Part shown: piece after piece, positions 44,309-55,946 of the stretch | Position numbering within the stretch: position 1 is the first letter of the stretch | Layout: every line of letters begins with the position of its first letter | Assembly: GCF_900156695.1 (NCBI RefSeq) | Contig: NZ_FTOM01000005.1 | Coordinates: forward strand, 62,001-126,000 | Direction: 5' to 3' | Length of the DNA stretch: 64,000 nucleotides | From: Phaeovulum vinaykumarii | GTDB lineage: Bacteria; Pseudomonadota; Alphaproteobacteria; Rhodobacterales; Rhodobacteraceae | Program-made: the position numbers and the translations under genes | The notes under the pieces: generated by a model | The model's database searches: none | Seen by the model: only the letters and a program-made list of their open reading frames with translations | Told to the model about the DNA's origin: nothing

Positions 44309-46132
44309 TCAGGCGGTGCCGGCCAGGGGGCGGCAGGCGCGCGCCAGCCAGGCCCGCGCGCTGTCGCTGACCTGCGGGCCGACCTCGGCCAGAACGCGCG
44401 CGTGATAGGCATCCAGCCAGGCGATCTCCTCGGCCGAGAGCGCCGCCCGATCGACCAGCCGCAGATCGAAGGGCACCAGCGTCAGCGTCGACAGTTCCAG
44501 CATCGCGCGCCCCGGATCGCCCCCCGGCAGCGCCGGCGCAGACGCCACCAGCACCAGGTTTTCCAGCCGGATGCCATAGGCGCCCTCGCGGTAATGGCCG
44601 GGCTCGTTCGACAGGATCATCCCCGGCTCGAGCGGCACATCGGACAGCCGCGAGAACCGCTGCGGCCCCTCGTGCACGCACAGATACGCCCCCACGCCAT
44701 GCCCGGTGCCGTGGTCGTAATCGCGCCCCGACAGCCACAGCGGATAGCGCGCCAGCGCGTCGAGATCGCGCCCCGCGAGCCCGGCCGGCCAGCGCGCCCG
44801 CGACAGCGCGATCAGCCCGCGCAGGACGCGGGTATAGGCGTCGCGGACCTCGGGTGCGACGGGCCCCGTGGCCAGCGTGCGGGTGATGTCGGTGGTGCCG
44901 TCCGCATATTGGCCGCCCGAATCGACCAGCACCACGTCGCCGGGGTGGATCTTGCGGTTGGTCGCGGTCGTGACGCGGTAATGGACGATGGCGCCATTCG
45001 GCCCGGCGCCGCAGATCGTGTCGAAGGCGATCTCGCGCAGCGCGCCGGTGGCGGCGCGAAAGGCCTCGAGACGGCGCACCACGTCGATCTCGGTCTGATG
45101 GCCGCCGGGCAAGGCCTCGTCGCACCAGGCCAGGAATTCGACCATCGCCGCCCCGTCGCGCAGATGCGCCGCGCGCGCGCCCGCGATCTCGGCCGGGGTC
45201 TTGCGCGCCTTGGGCAAAAGGCAGGGGTCCGCGCCGGTCTCGACGGCAACGCCGGCCTCGTGCAGTTCCAGCACCACCTGGCGCGGCACGCTGTCGGCGG
45301 CCACAAGGACCGGCCCGCCGAGGCTGCGCAGCGCCGGCCCGAAGGCCGAGACCGGGCGCAAAGTGATTTCCGGGCCGAGATGGGCGCGCAGATCCTCGGA
45401 GATCTTCTCGGGCGCGGTGAACAGGCTCAGCCGGCCGGTGTCATGCAAGATGGCGAAGGCCAGAACCACCGGATTGCGGGCGATATCGGCGCCGCGGATG
45501 TTCAGCAGCCACGAGACCGAATCGGCCAGCGTCAGCACCGCCGCCGACAGCCCGCGCGCACGCAGATCGGCGGCCAGCTCGGCGCGTTTCTCGGCACTGG
45601 TCCGGCCCGCCAGCGCATCGGGATGGGCGCAGGCGGGGGCGGCGGGCGGCGCGGGCTGGTCGGTCCAGATCTGATCGACCAGATTGGCGTGGGGCACCAG
45701 CGTGATCCCCGCAGACGCCAGCCGCGTCTCGAGGCGGGTGATCTCGGCCTCGGTGTGCAGCCAGGGGTCAAAGCCCACGCGCCCGCCTTCGGGCAGATGC
45801 GCGACCAGCCAATCCTCAAGGCGCGTCTCGGGCCAGGGCACGGGGGTGAAATGCGCGCCGTCGACCTCGGCGCGGACCTGCACCCGGTAGCGCCCGTCGA
45901 TGAAGACCCCGGCCTGGTCGTGAAGGATCGCCGCGAAGCCGGCCGAGCCGGAAAAGCCCGTCAGCCAGGCCAGCCGCGCATCATGGGGGGCCACATATTC
46001 GCCCTGATGGGCATCGGCGCGCGGCACCAGCCAGCCCGCAAGCCCCGCCTCGGCCATCTTCTCGCGCAGCGCCGCAAGCCGGGGCGGGCCGTCCGCGGGG
46101 CGGGTGACGGCATCGAAGGTCTGGAAGGTCAT
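44309..46132 (-). CDS. pepP: Xaa-Pro aminopeptidase, M24B family
   Basis: The 607-residue three-domain aminopeptidase P removes the N-terminal residue when proline follows. Two creatinase-like N-terminal domains lead to the pita-bread catalytic domain, with the metal ligands in VDSGGQYADGTTDITRT near 404, the His in GTGHGVGAYLCVHEGP near 477 and the Glu in SNEPGHY near 509, then RLENLVLV. About 600 residues is the length of the long, eukaryote-like APP1 type, not the 440 of E. coli PepP. ATG 46132 has GGGAGA upstream. Confidence 0.9.
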   Translation of the reverse strand: MTFQTFDAVTRPADGPPRLAALREKMAEAGLAGWLVPRADAHQGEYVAPHDARLAWLTGFSGSAGFAAILHDQAGVFIDGRYRVQVRAEVDGAHFTPVPWPETRLEDWLVAHLPEGGRVGFDPWLHTEAEITRLETRLASAGITLVPHANLVDQIWTDQPAPPAAPACAHPDALAGRTSAEKRAELAADLRARGLSAAVLTLADSVSWLLNIRGADIARNPVVLAFAILHDTGRLSLFTAPEKISEDLRAHLGPEITLRPVSAFGPALRSLGGPVLVAADSVPRQVVLELHEAGVAVETGADPCLLPKARKTPAEIAGARAAHLRDGAAMVEFLAWCDEALPGGHQTEIDVVRRLEAFRAATGALREIAFDTICGAGPNGAIVHYRVTTATNRKIHPGDVVLVDSGGQYADGTTDITRTLATGPVAPEVRDAYTRVLRGLIALSRARWPAGLAGRDLDALARYPLWLSGRDYDHGTGHGVGAYLCVHEGPQRFSRLSDVPLEPGMILSNEPGHYREGAYGIRLENLVLVASAPALPGGDPGRAMLELSTLTLVPFDLRLVDRAALSAEEIAWLDAYHARVLAEVGPQVSDSARAWLARACRPLAGTA

Positions 46133-46274
46133 CTGGTTCTCTCCCTGAGAATTTCTGGGACGTTCTGTGGGGCGGTCGGCGCAGCTGTCGGGGCGGCGGC
46201 ATCGTTGCGCCCTTCGCACAGGGTTTCCAGCCCCTTGCGCGCGGAATGTCAAACAGGTCGGGGGCGGGCGGCGC

Positions 46275-47213
46275 TCAGAGGCGGGCCAGACGCTCGGTCA
46301 GCAGCGCAAAGACCCCCTCGGCATCGACATCGCCCATGAACATCGCATTGGGCGCGCGGTCGGTGACGCGCCACCAATCGGCGACGCTCATGCCCAGGGT
46401 CAGGGGGCTGTCGACCTCGATTTCCACGTTGACATGGCGCCCCGAGAAGAGCCCCGGCGCCAGCAGATAGGCAATCACGCAAGGGTCGTGCAGCGGCGCG
46501 CCGGCGCTGCCATATTTGGCCATGTCGAAGCGCTCGAAGAAATCGGTCCAACTGGCCACGGCATGGCCAACCGGCGTGCCCAGCGCGCGAAAGGCCTCGA
46601 CCCGCGGGCGGGTGGTCAGCACCTTGTGGGTCACATCGAGCGGCATCACCACCTTGGGCACGCCCGCACGGAACACGGTCGCGGCCGCTTCGGGGTCCAC
46701 ATGGATGTTGAATTCCGCCGCCGGGGTGATGTTGCCCACCTCGAAATAGGCCCCGCCCATCATCACGATCTCGGCGATGCGCGGCGCGATGTCGGGGGCG
46801 CGGGTCAGGGCCAGCGCGATATTGGTCAGGGGCCCCAGCGTGCACAGCGTCACCGCGCCGGGCGGCTCGGCGCGCAGCGTCTCGATCAGGAAATCCACCG
46901 CGTGGCGGTCGCGCAGGGCCATCGCCGGTTCGGGCAGCGCGATGCCGTCAAGGCCGGTGCGCCCGTGCACATGCTCGGCCGTCTTGAGCGGGCGGGACAA
47001 GGGCGCCTCGGCCCCCGCGAACACCGCCACATCCGGGCGTCCGGCCAGTTCGCAGACCACGCGGGCGTTCTTCGCCGTCAGCTCCAGGGCCACGTTGCCG
47101 GCCACGCAGGTCAGGCCCAGCACCTCGAGCTCGGGGCTGGCCAGCGCCAGCAGGATCGCCACGGCGTCATCCTGGCCGGGGTCGGTGTCGATGATGATCT
47201 TGCGCCGGCTCAT
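46275..47213 (-). CDS. Inosine/uridine-preferring nucleoside hydrolase
   Basis: The 312-residue enzyme splits the N-glycosidic bond of ribonucleosides. The calcium-binding signature DTDPGQDDAVA stands at the N-terminus, with GPLTNIALAL near 125, MGGAYFEVGNITPAAEFN near 155 and the final calcium ligand region APLHDPCVIAYL near 243. The substrate preference (purine or pyrimidine) is not clear. AGGGAGA precedes ATG 47213. It fits with purine degradation, as does puuD, but the two are far apart. Confidence 0.9.
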   Translation of the reverse strand: MSRRKIIIDTDPGQDDAVAILLALASPELEVLGLTCVAGNVALELTAKNARVVCELAGRPDVAVFAGAEAPLSRPLKTAEHVHGRTGLDGIALPEPAMALRDRHAVDFLIETLRAEPPGAVTLCTLGPLTNIALALTRAPDIAPRIAEIVMMGGAYFEVGNITPAAEFNIHVDPEAAATVFRAGVPKVVMPLDVTHKVLTTRPRVEAFRALGTPVGHAVASWTDFFERFDMAKYGSAGAPLHDPCVIAYLLAPGLFSGRHVNVEIEVDSPLTLGMSVADWWRVTDRAPNAMFMGDVDAEGVFALLTERLARL

Positions 47214-47795
47214 CGGGCGTCTCCCTGTCGTCTTTCAGCGCCGTCTTTCGGCGCCGTCTCTGGACCACCTGCGCCGTGTCTTTTGCGCAACCGTGGACAA
47301 TCTCTGATGCCGGCGGGGGCCCCGCCCGAATTTCGACACAATTGGACCGTTTCTGAGGGGCATGGCCGTCCCGAGCGGCGCCCCGCCACGGGGCACGACC
47401 CGCGGCACCACCGCTACCGCCTGCGCGGCCACATTCACATGCCCCGCCGGGGCAGACAATGGCACAAGCCCCGCCGGGGCAAACAATGGAGGAGAAGACC
47501 CGATCTCGCCGACGCCGCCCCATCGTGATGGGGGCGGGCGCAACCCACCCGCGATCCGGGCGCGTGCCCTGCACGCCAAGCCCCCCGCGCGTGGCAAGAA
47601 TGACGCAAAAGCGGCAGAGACGTCATCGGGACGCCTTGCCATTTCCCCGGCGGCTTTCCATAAGCACAGCCCCGAACAAAGGCGCGGGCCCTTCGTGGCC
47701 GGCGCCCCCGCGCCCGGAGACCTGCTCGCCTCCGGGCGCGCGCGGGGGATGCCCCCGCCGCGCGGCGGGACAGGCCCGTCCCGGTCCTTCGCGTC
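47214..47795. other. Non-coding gap with GC hairpin repeats
   Basis: This 582-base stretch between the nucleoside hydrolase and the iron-binding protein gene has no frame with family resemblance. It contains a 13-base direct repeat GTCTTTCRGCGCC at about 47228-47253 near the hydrolase start, a pair of direct repeats at 47441-47489, and several GC-rich dyads toward 47795, among them GGGACAGGCCCGTCCC near 47768-47783. It should hold the hydrolase promoter and the end of the futA-like transcript. Confidence 0.5.
47441..47489. repeat. Two direct repeats, each containing a small hairpin
   Basis: GCCCCGCCGGGGCAGACAATGG at 47441-47462 is repeated with one change at 47468-47489, a period of 27 bases. 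Each copy starts with the palindrome GCCCCGCCGGGGC, except for its odd central base. A related dyad, GCGCCCCGCCACGGGGC, lies 60 bases upstream. The pattern is not coding. Confidence 0.75.
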
Positions 47796-48842
47796 TCAGC
47801 CGTCGAAATCGAGCGATTCGATCAGCCGCAGTGCCTCGGCGCGGGCCTGGGCAATGTCCGCCAGACCCAGGCTGTCGGGCGTGAAGGGCCCCCAGCTGGC
47901 CACCACCTCCGAGGACGGAACGCCGGGCTTGACGGGGAATTCGTGGTTGGTTTCGGCATAGATGCGCTGGGCCTCGTCCGAGACCAGGAATTCCATCAGC
48001 TTCAGCGCCGCGTCGCGGTTGGGCGCGGCGCGGGTCATGGCCACGCCCGAGACGTTGAGATGCGTGCCCGCCCCCTCGAAGGTGGCGAAGTCGACGCGCA
48101 CGGCGCGGGCGGCCTCGGCGTCCTGCGGGCTCTCGAGCATCTCGCCCATGTAATAGGTGTTGCCCAGCGACAGGTCGCACTGCCCCGCCCAGATGGCGCG
48201 GACCTGGGCACGGTCGTTGCCCTCGGGCTTGCGCACGAGATTGGCGCGCAGGCCGGTCAGCCAGTCGCGGGTGGCGGCCTCGCCGTGGTGCAGAAGATAG
48301 GCCGCCGTCAGCGCGACGTTGTAATCGGCGGTGAAGGGGCGGGTGCAGATCCGGCCCTTCCATTTCGGATCGGCCAGATCTTCGTAGGTGGTCACCGTGC
48401 CGGCGGGCACGCGGTCCTTCGAGGCATAGACGATGCGCGCGCGCGTGGTCAGGGCGAACCAATGGCCCTCGGGGTCGCGCAATTCGGCCGGGATCGCGGC
48501 GTCGAGGACGTCGGACTGCACCGGCTGCGTCACCCCGGCTGCAACCACCTGCGACAGCCGCGCGATGTCGACCGTCATCACCAGATCGGCGGGGCTGCGG
48601 TCGCCCTCGGCGCGCAGGCGCTCGACCATGCCCTTGTCGACGAAGGCGACATTGACGGGGATGCCGGTCTCGGCGGTGAAGGCGGCAAAGAGCGGCTCGA
48701 CCAGTTCGGGCTGGCGGTGGGAATAGACGTTGACATCGGCCAGCGCGGGCACGGCAGCGGTCGTGCCGGCCAGCGCCGCCAGCACGGCGCCGGGCCGGGT
48801 CATGCGGCGGGCCAGGGTGAAGAACGATCGGACAGGGGGCAT
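47796..48842 (-). CDS. futA: Fe(3+)-type ABC transporter substrate-binding protein
   Basis: The 348-residue periplasmic protein has a signal peptide ending at PALA-DV (about residue 35) and a transferrin-like ferric binding fold that starts with VNVYSHRQPELVEPL. The tyrosine pair in LSLGNTYYMGEML near residue 228 is where FbpA/FutA proteins hold ferric iron. The ATG at 48842 has GAGG six bases upstream; an ATG at 48803 would shorten the signal and is possible. No permease or ATPase gene lies next to it in the window, so the rest of its transporter must be elsewhere. Confidence 0.85.
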   Translation of the reverse strand: MPPVRSFFTLARRMTRPGAVLAALAGTTAAVPALADVNVYSHRQPELVEPLFAAFTAETGIPVNVAFVDKGMVERLRAEGDRSPADLVMTVDIARLSQVVAAGVTQPVQSDVLDAAIPAELRDPEGHWFALTTRARIVYASKDRVPAGTVTTYEDLADPKWKGRICTRPFTADYNVALTAAYLLHHGEAATRDWLTGLRANLVRKPEGNDRAQVRAIWAGQCDLSLGNTYYMGEMLESPQDAEAARAVRVDFATFEGAGTHLNVSGVAMTRAAPNRDAALKLMEFLVSDEAQRIYAETNHEFPVKPGVPSSEVVASWGPFTPDSLGLADIAQARAEALRLIESLDFDG

Positions 48843-48868
48843 CGACAACCTCATTGCTTCGGGCGCCC

Positions 48869-48890
48869 GCATAAAAGCCGAGTCTTTTGC
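48869..48890. promoter_or_regulatory. AT-rich dyad upstream of the iron-binding protein gene
   Basis: AAAAG (48873-48877) and CTTTT (48884-48888) form a dyad inside GCATAAAAG-N6-CTTTTGC, 27 bases before the futA-like start. It is the only AT-rich patch in a very GC-rich gap. An iron-responsive operator would be expected here, but the sequence does not clearly match a Fur box. Confidence 0.35.
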
Positions 48891-48939
48891 TTGGGTCAAG
48901 ATGCCGCAGCCCGACGCCTGACAAGCGCAAGCGGGGGAA

Positions 48940-48974
48940 GCCGCCGAGACCCCCATCGAGGGGGCCTCGGCGGC
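48940..48974. repeat. Long near-perfect inverted repeat
   Basis: GCCGCCGAG (48940-48948), one unpaired A, CCCCC, loop ATCGA, GGGGG, one unpaired C and CTCGGCGGC (48966-48974) make a 14-pair hairpin with a single internal mismatch. No T-run follows on either strand. It lies in the 429-base gap between the futA-like gene and the ABC-F gene. Confidence 0.8.
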
Positions 48975-49186
48975 CGGGACGCGCCTGCGCACGCGCGCGC
49001 GCCCCGAAGGCGCACCCCAACCGTTTCGCCCCCGATCCGCCGCGCGAAAATCCCGGCCCGTCCCCCGCGGCAAAAGCTGAAAGCCGCGCACACCGAGCCA
49101 AGGCGGACGCGCCGGGCAAACCAGGGCGGCGATGGAGAGGGGGCCGCGCGGGCAGGTCCGGGCGGGGGGAGGCAGCGCCTTCCCCG

Positions 49187-49219
49187 CCCTCGGCGGCCCC
49201 TCGATGGGGCGGCCGAGGG
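49187..49219. repeat. Second long hairpin with the same core
   Basis: CCCTCGGC (49187-49194) pairs with GCCGAGGG (49212-49219) around an inner stem GCCCC/GGGGC with loop TCGAT. Like the hairpin at 48940, it has a C4-5/TCGA/G4-5 core inside a CCGAG-type stem. It lies 53 bases past the ABC-F stop on the minus strand and might end that transcript, though T residues are absent. The rest of the gap (48975-49186) shows no feature. Confidence 0.7.
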
Positions 49220-49271
49220 CCCCTCCCCCCGGCGCCCACCCCGGAACCGCCGCCGCGGGCGCCGACCGCGC

Positions 49272-51137
49272 TCAGCCCTCGAGCGCCTCGAGCCGTTCCA
49301 GCGCCTCGAGCCACAGCGCCTCGGCCCGCGCCATGCCCTCGCCCGCCTCGGCGCGTTTCTTTTGCCATTTCTCGGCCTCGGCCGCCTTTCCGGCCTCATA
49401 GAGCGCGGGATCGGCCAGGATCGCATCCAGCTTCTCGATCATCTCGGTCAGCTTCTCGACCCGATCCTCGCAGCGCCGCGCCTCGGCACGCGCGGCCAGC
49501 AGCGCCTCGCGCCCGGCCTTCTCGGCCTGGTTGCGGCGCGCCTTTTCCTCGGCGCGCGCGGGGGCCTTCTGGTCGGTCTCGCCCGCCAGAAGCTCGGCGC
49601 GATAGCTCTCCAGATCACCCGCATAGGGCGCGACCGCGCCCCCCCCGACCTTCCACAGACGGTCCGCGACCAGCCCCAGAAGATGCATGTCGTGGCTGAC
49701 CAGAACCACCGCCCCGGTATAGGCGTTGAGCGCCTCGACCAGCGCCTCGCGGCTTTCCATGTCAAGGTGGTTGGTCGGCTCGTCGAGGATCAGAAGATGC
49801 GGCGCCGACAGCGTGGCCAGCAGAAGCGACAGCCGCGCCTTCTGCCCGCCCGACAGCCGCCCCACCACCGTCTCGGCCTGCTCGGCCATCAGCCCGAACC
49901 CCGCCGCCCGCGCCCGCAGCCGCACCGGCGCCTCCTCGGGCAGCGCACGCGCCAGATGCTGGAGCGGCGTCTCGTCGAGATGCAGCTCGTCGACCTGATG
50001 CTGGGCGAAATAGCCCACCCGCAGCCGCCCCGAGCGCGTCACCTGCCCGCCCATCGGCGCCAGCCGGTCGGCCAGCAGCTTCGACAGCGTCGACTTGCCC
50101 TCGCCGTTGCGGCCCAGCAGCGCGATCCGGTCATCCTGGTCGATGCGCAGCGACAGGTTGCGCAGCACCGCCCGCCCCTCATAGCCCACCGACACCCCCT
50201 CGAGCGCCAGAATGGGCGGCGACAATTGCTCGGGCGCGGGAAAGCTGAAGGCGCGGGACTTGGCCTCCTCGGGGGCGGTGATCGGCTCCAGCCGCTCGAG
50301 CATCTTCAGCCGCGCCTGCGCCTGCGTCGCCTTCGAGGCCTTGGCGCGGAACCGGTCCACGAAGCTTTGCAGATGCGCGCGCCGGGCCTCGACCTTCTTG
50401 GCCTCGGCCGCCTGCACCGCCTGCGCCGCCGCGCGCGCCTTGACGAAGGCGTCATAGCCCCCCTGCCACAGCGTCAGCTTGCGGTTGTCCAGATGCAGGA
50501 TCGCCCCCACCGCCCGGTTCAGAAGCCCGCGGTCGTGGCTGATGACGATCACCGTATGCGGATAGCGCGCGAGATAGCTTTCGAGCCAGAGCGCGCCCTC
50601 GAGGTCAAGATAGTTCGTCGGCTCGTCCAGAAGCAGCACGTCGGGCTGGGCAAACAGCACCCCCGCCAGCGCCACCCGCATCCGCCAGCCGCCCGAGAAA
50701 TCCGAACAGGGCCGGGCCTGGGCCGCGGCGTCAAAGCCAAGCCCGCGCAGGATGGCGCTGGCGCGCGCCTCGGCGGACCAGGCGTCGATATCGGCCAGCC
50801 GCGTCTGGATCTCGGCGATGCGCGCGGGATCCTGCGCGGTCTCGGCCTCGGCCAGAAGTGCCGCGCGCTCGGTATCGGCGGCCAGCACCGTATCGAGCAG
50901 CGACACAGAATTGCCCGGCACCTCCTGGGCCACGCCGCCGATGCGCGCGCGCGCAGGCAACGAGATCGTGCCCCCCTCGAGCGCCAGCTCGCCCCGGATC
51001 AGGCGAAAGAGCGTGGTCTTGCCCGCGCCGTTGCGCCCCACGAGGCCGATCTTGTGGCCCGCCGGCACGATGGCCGAGGCGCCTTCGAACAGGGGGCGGC
51101 CCTCGACGGAATAGGTGATATCGGTGATCTTCAGCAT
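49272..51137 (-). CDS. ABC-F family ATPase
   Basis: The 621-residue soluble protein has two ABC domains and no membrane part. The first has Walker A GRNGAGKTT near 36, FSGGWRMRVAL near 148 and LLLDEPTNYLD near 170. A charged linker (about 235-300) follows. The second has GRNGEGKST near 344, LSGGQKARLSLLL near 429 and LILDEPTNHLD. A long C-terminal coiled-coil-like region (about 520-621, rich in Ala, Arg and Glu) ends it. ABC-F proteins bind the ribosome and relieve stalls; this one resembles the YheS/Uup group, and Uup-like DNA-associated roles cannot be excluded. Confidence 0.92.
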   Translation of the reverse strand: MLKITDITYSVEGRPLFEGASAIVPAGHKIGLVGRNGAGKTTLFRLIRGELALEGGTISLPARARIGGVAQEVPGNSVSLLDTVLAADTERAALLAEAETAQDPARIAEIQTRLADIDAWSAEARASAILRGLGFDAAAQARPCSDFSGGWRMRVALAGVLFAQPDVLLLDEPTNYLDLEGALWLESYLARYPHTVIVISHDRGLLNRAVGAILHLDNRKLTLWQGGYDAFVKARAAAQAVQAAEAKKVEARRAHLQSFVDRFRAKASKATQAQARLKMLERLEPITAPEEAKSRAFSFPAPEQLSPPILALEGVSVGYEGRAVLRNLSLRIDQDDRIALLGRNGEGKSTLSKLLADRLAPMGGQVTRSGRLRVGYFAQHQVDELHLDETPLQHLARALPEEAPVRLRARAAGFGLMAEQAETVVGRLSGGQKARLSLLLATLSAPHLLILDEPTNHLDMESREALVEALNAYTGAVVLVSHDMHLLGLVADRLWKVGGGAVAPYAGDLESYRAELLAGETDQKAPARAEEKARRNQAEKAGREALLAARAEARRCEDRVEKLTEMIEKLDAILADPALYEAGKAAEAEKWQKKRAEAGEGMARAEALWLEALERLEALEG

Positions 51138-51411
51138 GAGCGGCAGCCTTGCCCCGTTCCGCGCGCGCCGTCAACGTGGGCGCTGCACCCGGACGCGCCC
51201 GATCCCGGCCGGGTGCGCAGGGTGACACCGCCCGATCCCGGCCGGATGGGGCGCGACACCCGCCCGATTGTGGCCGCCGCGCCCCGCCCCGCGGCCCCGG
51301 CGCACCATGATGTCGGGGCGGGCTTTCCTTTGCCCCGCCGCCGTGATAGGCGCGCGGCCAGAAACATCCCGCGTCCGGCCATCGTGCCGGCGCCCACCGC
51401 ATGAGGACCAC

Positions 51412-51834
51412 ATGGCCATCGAACGCACGCTCTCGATCATCAAACCCGACGCCACCAAGCGCAACCTTACCGGCAAGATCAACGCCAAGTTCGAGGAAGC
51501 CGGCCTGCGCATCGTGGCGCAGAAACGCATCAAGCTGACCATGGAACAGGCCGGCAAGTTCTACGAAGTGCACAAGGAACGCCCCTTCTACGGCGAGCTG
51601 TGCGAATTCATGGCCTCGGAGCCGGTCGTGGTGCAGGTGCTCGAAGGGGAAGGCGCCATCGCCAAGAACCGCGAAGTGATGGGCGCGACCAACCCCGCCG
51701 ATGCCGCCGACGGCACCATCCGCAAGGAATTCGCCCTGTCGGTCGGCGAGAACTCGGTCCACGGCTCGGACGCGCCGGAAACCGCCGCGCAGGAGATCTC
51801 GTTCTTCTTCTCGGGTCTCGAGCTGGTCGGCTGA
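51412..51834 (+). CDS. ndk: Nucleoside diphosphate kinase
   Basis: The 140-residue Ndk moves the terminal phosphate from ATP to other nucleoside diphosphates through a phosphohistidine. The start [15 protein letters not shown] is diagnostic, and the active His is in [12 protein letters not shown] near residue 117. GAGGA precedes ATG 51412. The 274-base gap upstream (51138-51411), toward the divergent ABC-F gene, contains two or three copies of a CCCGATCCCGGCCGG-like word. A terminator follows at 51888-51917. Confidence 0.97.
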   Translation: MAIERTLSIIKPDATKRNLTGKINAKFEEAGLRIVAQKRIKLTMEQAGKFYEVHKERPFYGELCEFMASEPVVVQVLEGEGAIAKNREVMGATNPADAADGTIRKEFALSVGENSVHGSDAPETAAQEISFFFSGLELVG

Positions 51835-51887
51835 TCCCGCCGCTCGGCGCGCCGCACGCGCCAAGCGATTTCGGGCCACGCGATTTC

Positions 51888-51917
51888 GGGCCGCGCCTTT
51901 CGGGGGGCGGCCCTTTT
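51888..51917 (+). terminator. Terminator after ndk
   Basis: GGGCCGC (51888-51894) pairs with GCGGCCC (51907-51913), followed by TTTT. Just before it the word CGATTTCGGGCC occurs twice in a row, at about 51866 and 51881. Confidence 0.85.
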
Positions 51918-52021
51918 CATGTCTGACCCTTTGCGTGCAGGGGCGCGCTTGCCGGGGCCGGTGACGGGGCTAGATCAGGGGGGAACGGCCGCGCCATGGC
52001 GCCGGCCCCACCGGAGATCCC

Positions 52022-53506
52022 ATGCCCCTGCCCCAGACCGCCAGCCCGACATCCGAGACCCTGCCGCGCGTTTCCCTGACCGGGGCGCGGTTCGACAATT
52101 CCTATGCCCGGCTGCCCGAACGCTTCTTTGCGCGCCTGCCGCCCACCCCGGTCGCGCATCCGCATCTTCTGGCGCTGAATGCCGATCTGGCGGTGCAGCT
52201 GGGGCTTGATCCGCAGGCGCTGGCGGCCGCACCCGACTGGATGGCGGGCAATGCCCTGCCCGAGGGCGCCGAACCGCTGGCGCAGGCCTATGCGGGGCAC
52301 CAGTTCGGGGGATTCGTGCCGCAGCTGGGCGACGGGCGCGCGATCCTGCTGGGCGAGCTGATCCCCCCCGCGGGCGGGCGCGTCGATCTGCAACTGAAGG
52401 GCGCGGGCCCCACGCCCTGGTCGCGGCGCGGCGACGGGCGCGCCTGGATCGGGCCGGTCCTGCGCGAATATCTGGTCAGCGAGGCCATGGCCGCGCTGGG
52501 CGTGCCAACCACGCGGGCGCTGGCGGCGATGGGCACGGGCGAGATGGTGGCGCGCGGGCGCGGCCTGCCCGGCGCGGTGCTGGTGCGGGTGGCGGCCTCG
52601 CATCTGCGGGTGGGCACCTTCGAATATTTCGCGGCCCGCGGCGATACCGAGGCCCTTGCGATGCTGACCGAGCACGCGCTGGCCCGCCATTACCCGGACC
52701 GCGATCCTCCCGGCGACACCCCGGCCGCGCGCCTTCTGCATGCCGTGACCGACGCCCAGGCCCGGCTGGTGGCGCGCTGGATGGCGCTGGGCTTCGTGCA
52801 TGGGGTGATGAACACCGACAATTGCGCCATCTCGGGCGAGACGATCGACTATGGCCCTTGCGCCTTTCTCGACGCCTATCACCCCGACACGGTGTTTTCC
52901 TCGATCGACGCGACGGGGCGCTATGCCTGGGGTCAGCAGCCGCAGATGGCGCTGTGGAACCTGGCGCAGCTGGCCTCGGCGCTGCTGCCGCTGATGGGGG
53001 CGGACGGGGTGGCGCGGGCCAATGCGGCGCTGGCGGGGTTCGCCCCCCTCTACCAGAGCGAATGGCTGCGCCATTTCGGGGCGCGGATCGGGCTGGCCGA
53101 GCCCACCCCCGAGGACCGCGCGCTGATCGAGACCCTCCTGTCGCGGATGGCGCGGCTGGGCGCCGATTTCACCCGTGTCTTCGCGGGGCTGGCCGATGGC
53201 TCGGCGCGCGCCGAATTCGCCGATCCCGCGGCCTTCGACGCCTGGGCGCAGGACTGGCGCGCCCGGCTGCGTCAGGGGACCGGGGCCGATCCCGAAGCGG
53301 TGATGGCCGCGGCCAACCCCCGCCGCATCCCGCGCAACCACCGCATCAAGGCCGTGATCGAGGCGGCTGTCACGGGCGATATGGCCCCGTTCGAGCGCCT
53401 GCACGCCGCCCTTTCGGCGCCTTTCGAGGATCGCGCCGAATGGGACGACCTGGCCCTGCCGCCCAGCCCCGACGAACGCGTGACCCAGACCTTCTGCGGC
53501 ACCTGA
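52022..53506 (+). CDS. selO: Protein adenylyltransferase SelO (YdiU)
   Basis: The 494-residue pseudokinase-fold enzyme transfers AMP from ATP to Ser/Thr/Tyr of target proteins and is linked to redox stress. Typical blocks are [19 protein letters not shown] near residue 90, [19 protein letters not shown] near 124, and [20 protein letters not shown] near 262, which holds the metal-binding Asn and Asp. The last residues are TFCGT, with a Cys third from the end, where animal SelO has selenocysteine. The start ATG 52022 is 188 bases after ndk. Confidence 0.93.
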   Translation: MPLPQTASPTSETLPRVSLTGARFDNSYARLPERFFARLPPTPVAHPHLLALNADLAVQLGLDPQALAAAPDWMAGNALPEGAEPLAQAYAGHQFGGFVPQLGDGRAILLGELIPPAGGRVDLQLKGAGPTPWSRRGDGRAWIGPVLREYLVSEAMAALGVPTTRALAAMGTGEMVARGRGLPGAVLVRVAASHLRVGTFEYFAARGDTEALAMLTEHALARHYPDRDPPGDTPAARLLHAVTDAQARLVARWMALGFVHGVMNTDNCAISGETIDYGPCAFLDAYHPDTVFSSIDATGRYAWGQQPQMALWNLAQLASALLPLMGADGVARANAALAGFAPLYQSEWLRHFGARIGLAEPTPEDRALIETLLSRMARLGADFTRVFAGLADGSARAEFADPAAFDAWAQDWRARLRQGTGADPEAVMAAANPRRIPRNHRIKAVIEAAVTGDMAPFERLHAALSAPFEDRAEWDDLALPPSPDERVTQTFCGT

Positions 53507-53652
53507 CGCGGGCGGGTGCGCCCCCCTGCCCGCGAACGCACCCCTGCCCCGCGAAATTGTCATGGGCACATTTTCGTCGCCGCGCCCGGCTTGCGCGCGA
53601 CCCCGGCGCAGGCTAGCGAAAAGGGGTATTCCCTTCATTCAGGACCGTCTCG

Positions 53653-55867
<2,215 letters not shown>

Positions 55868-55893
55868 GGCCCGCGCGGCCTGCGACGAAGATG

Positions 55894-55925
55894 CGAAAGC
55901 CCCCCCGCGCGGGGGCTTTCGTCAT
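55894..55925 (+). terminator. Terminator after eno
   Basis: CGAAAGCCCCC (55894-55904) pairs perfectly with GGGGGCTTTCG (55911-55921), with the T-rich part CTTTCGTC. It ends 22 bases before the next gene. Confidence 0.9.
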
Positions 55926-55946
55926 TGCGGGGGGAGAGAGAGACGG

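Noticed and set aside
47943-51404. Very long plus-strand frame covering the futA-like and ABC-F genes
   Set aside because: Low-complexity Arg/Gly/Pro-rich product; both opposite-strand genes have clear family motifs and starts.
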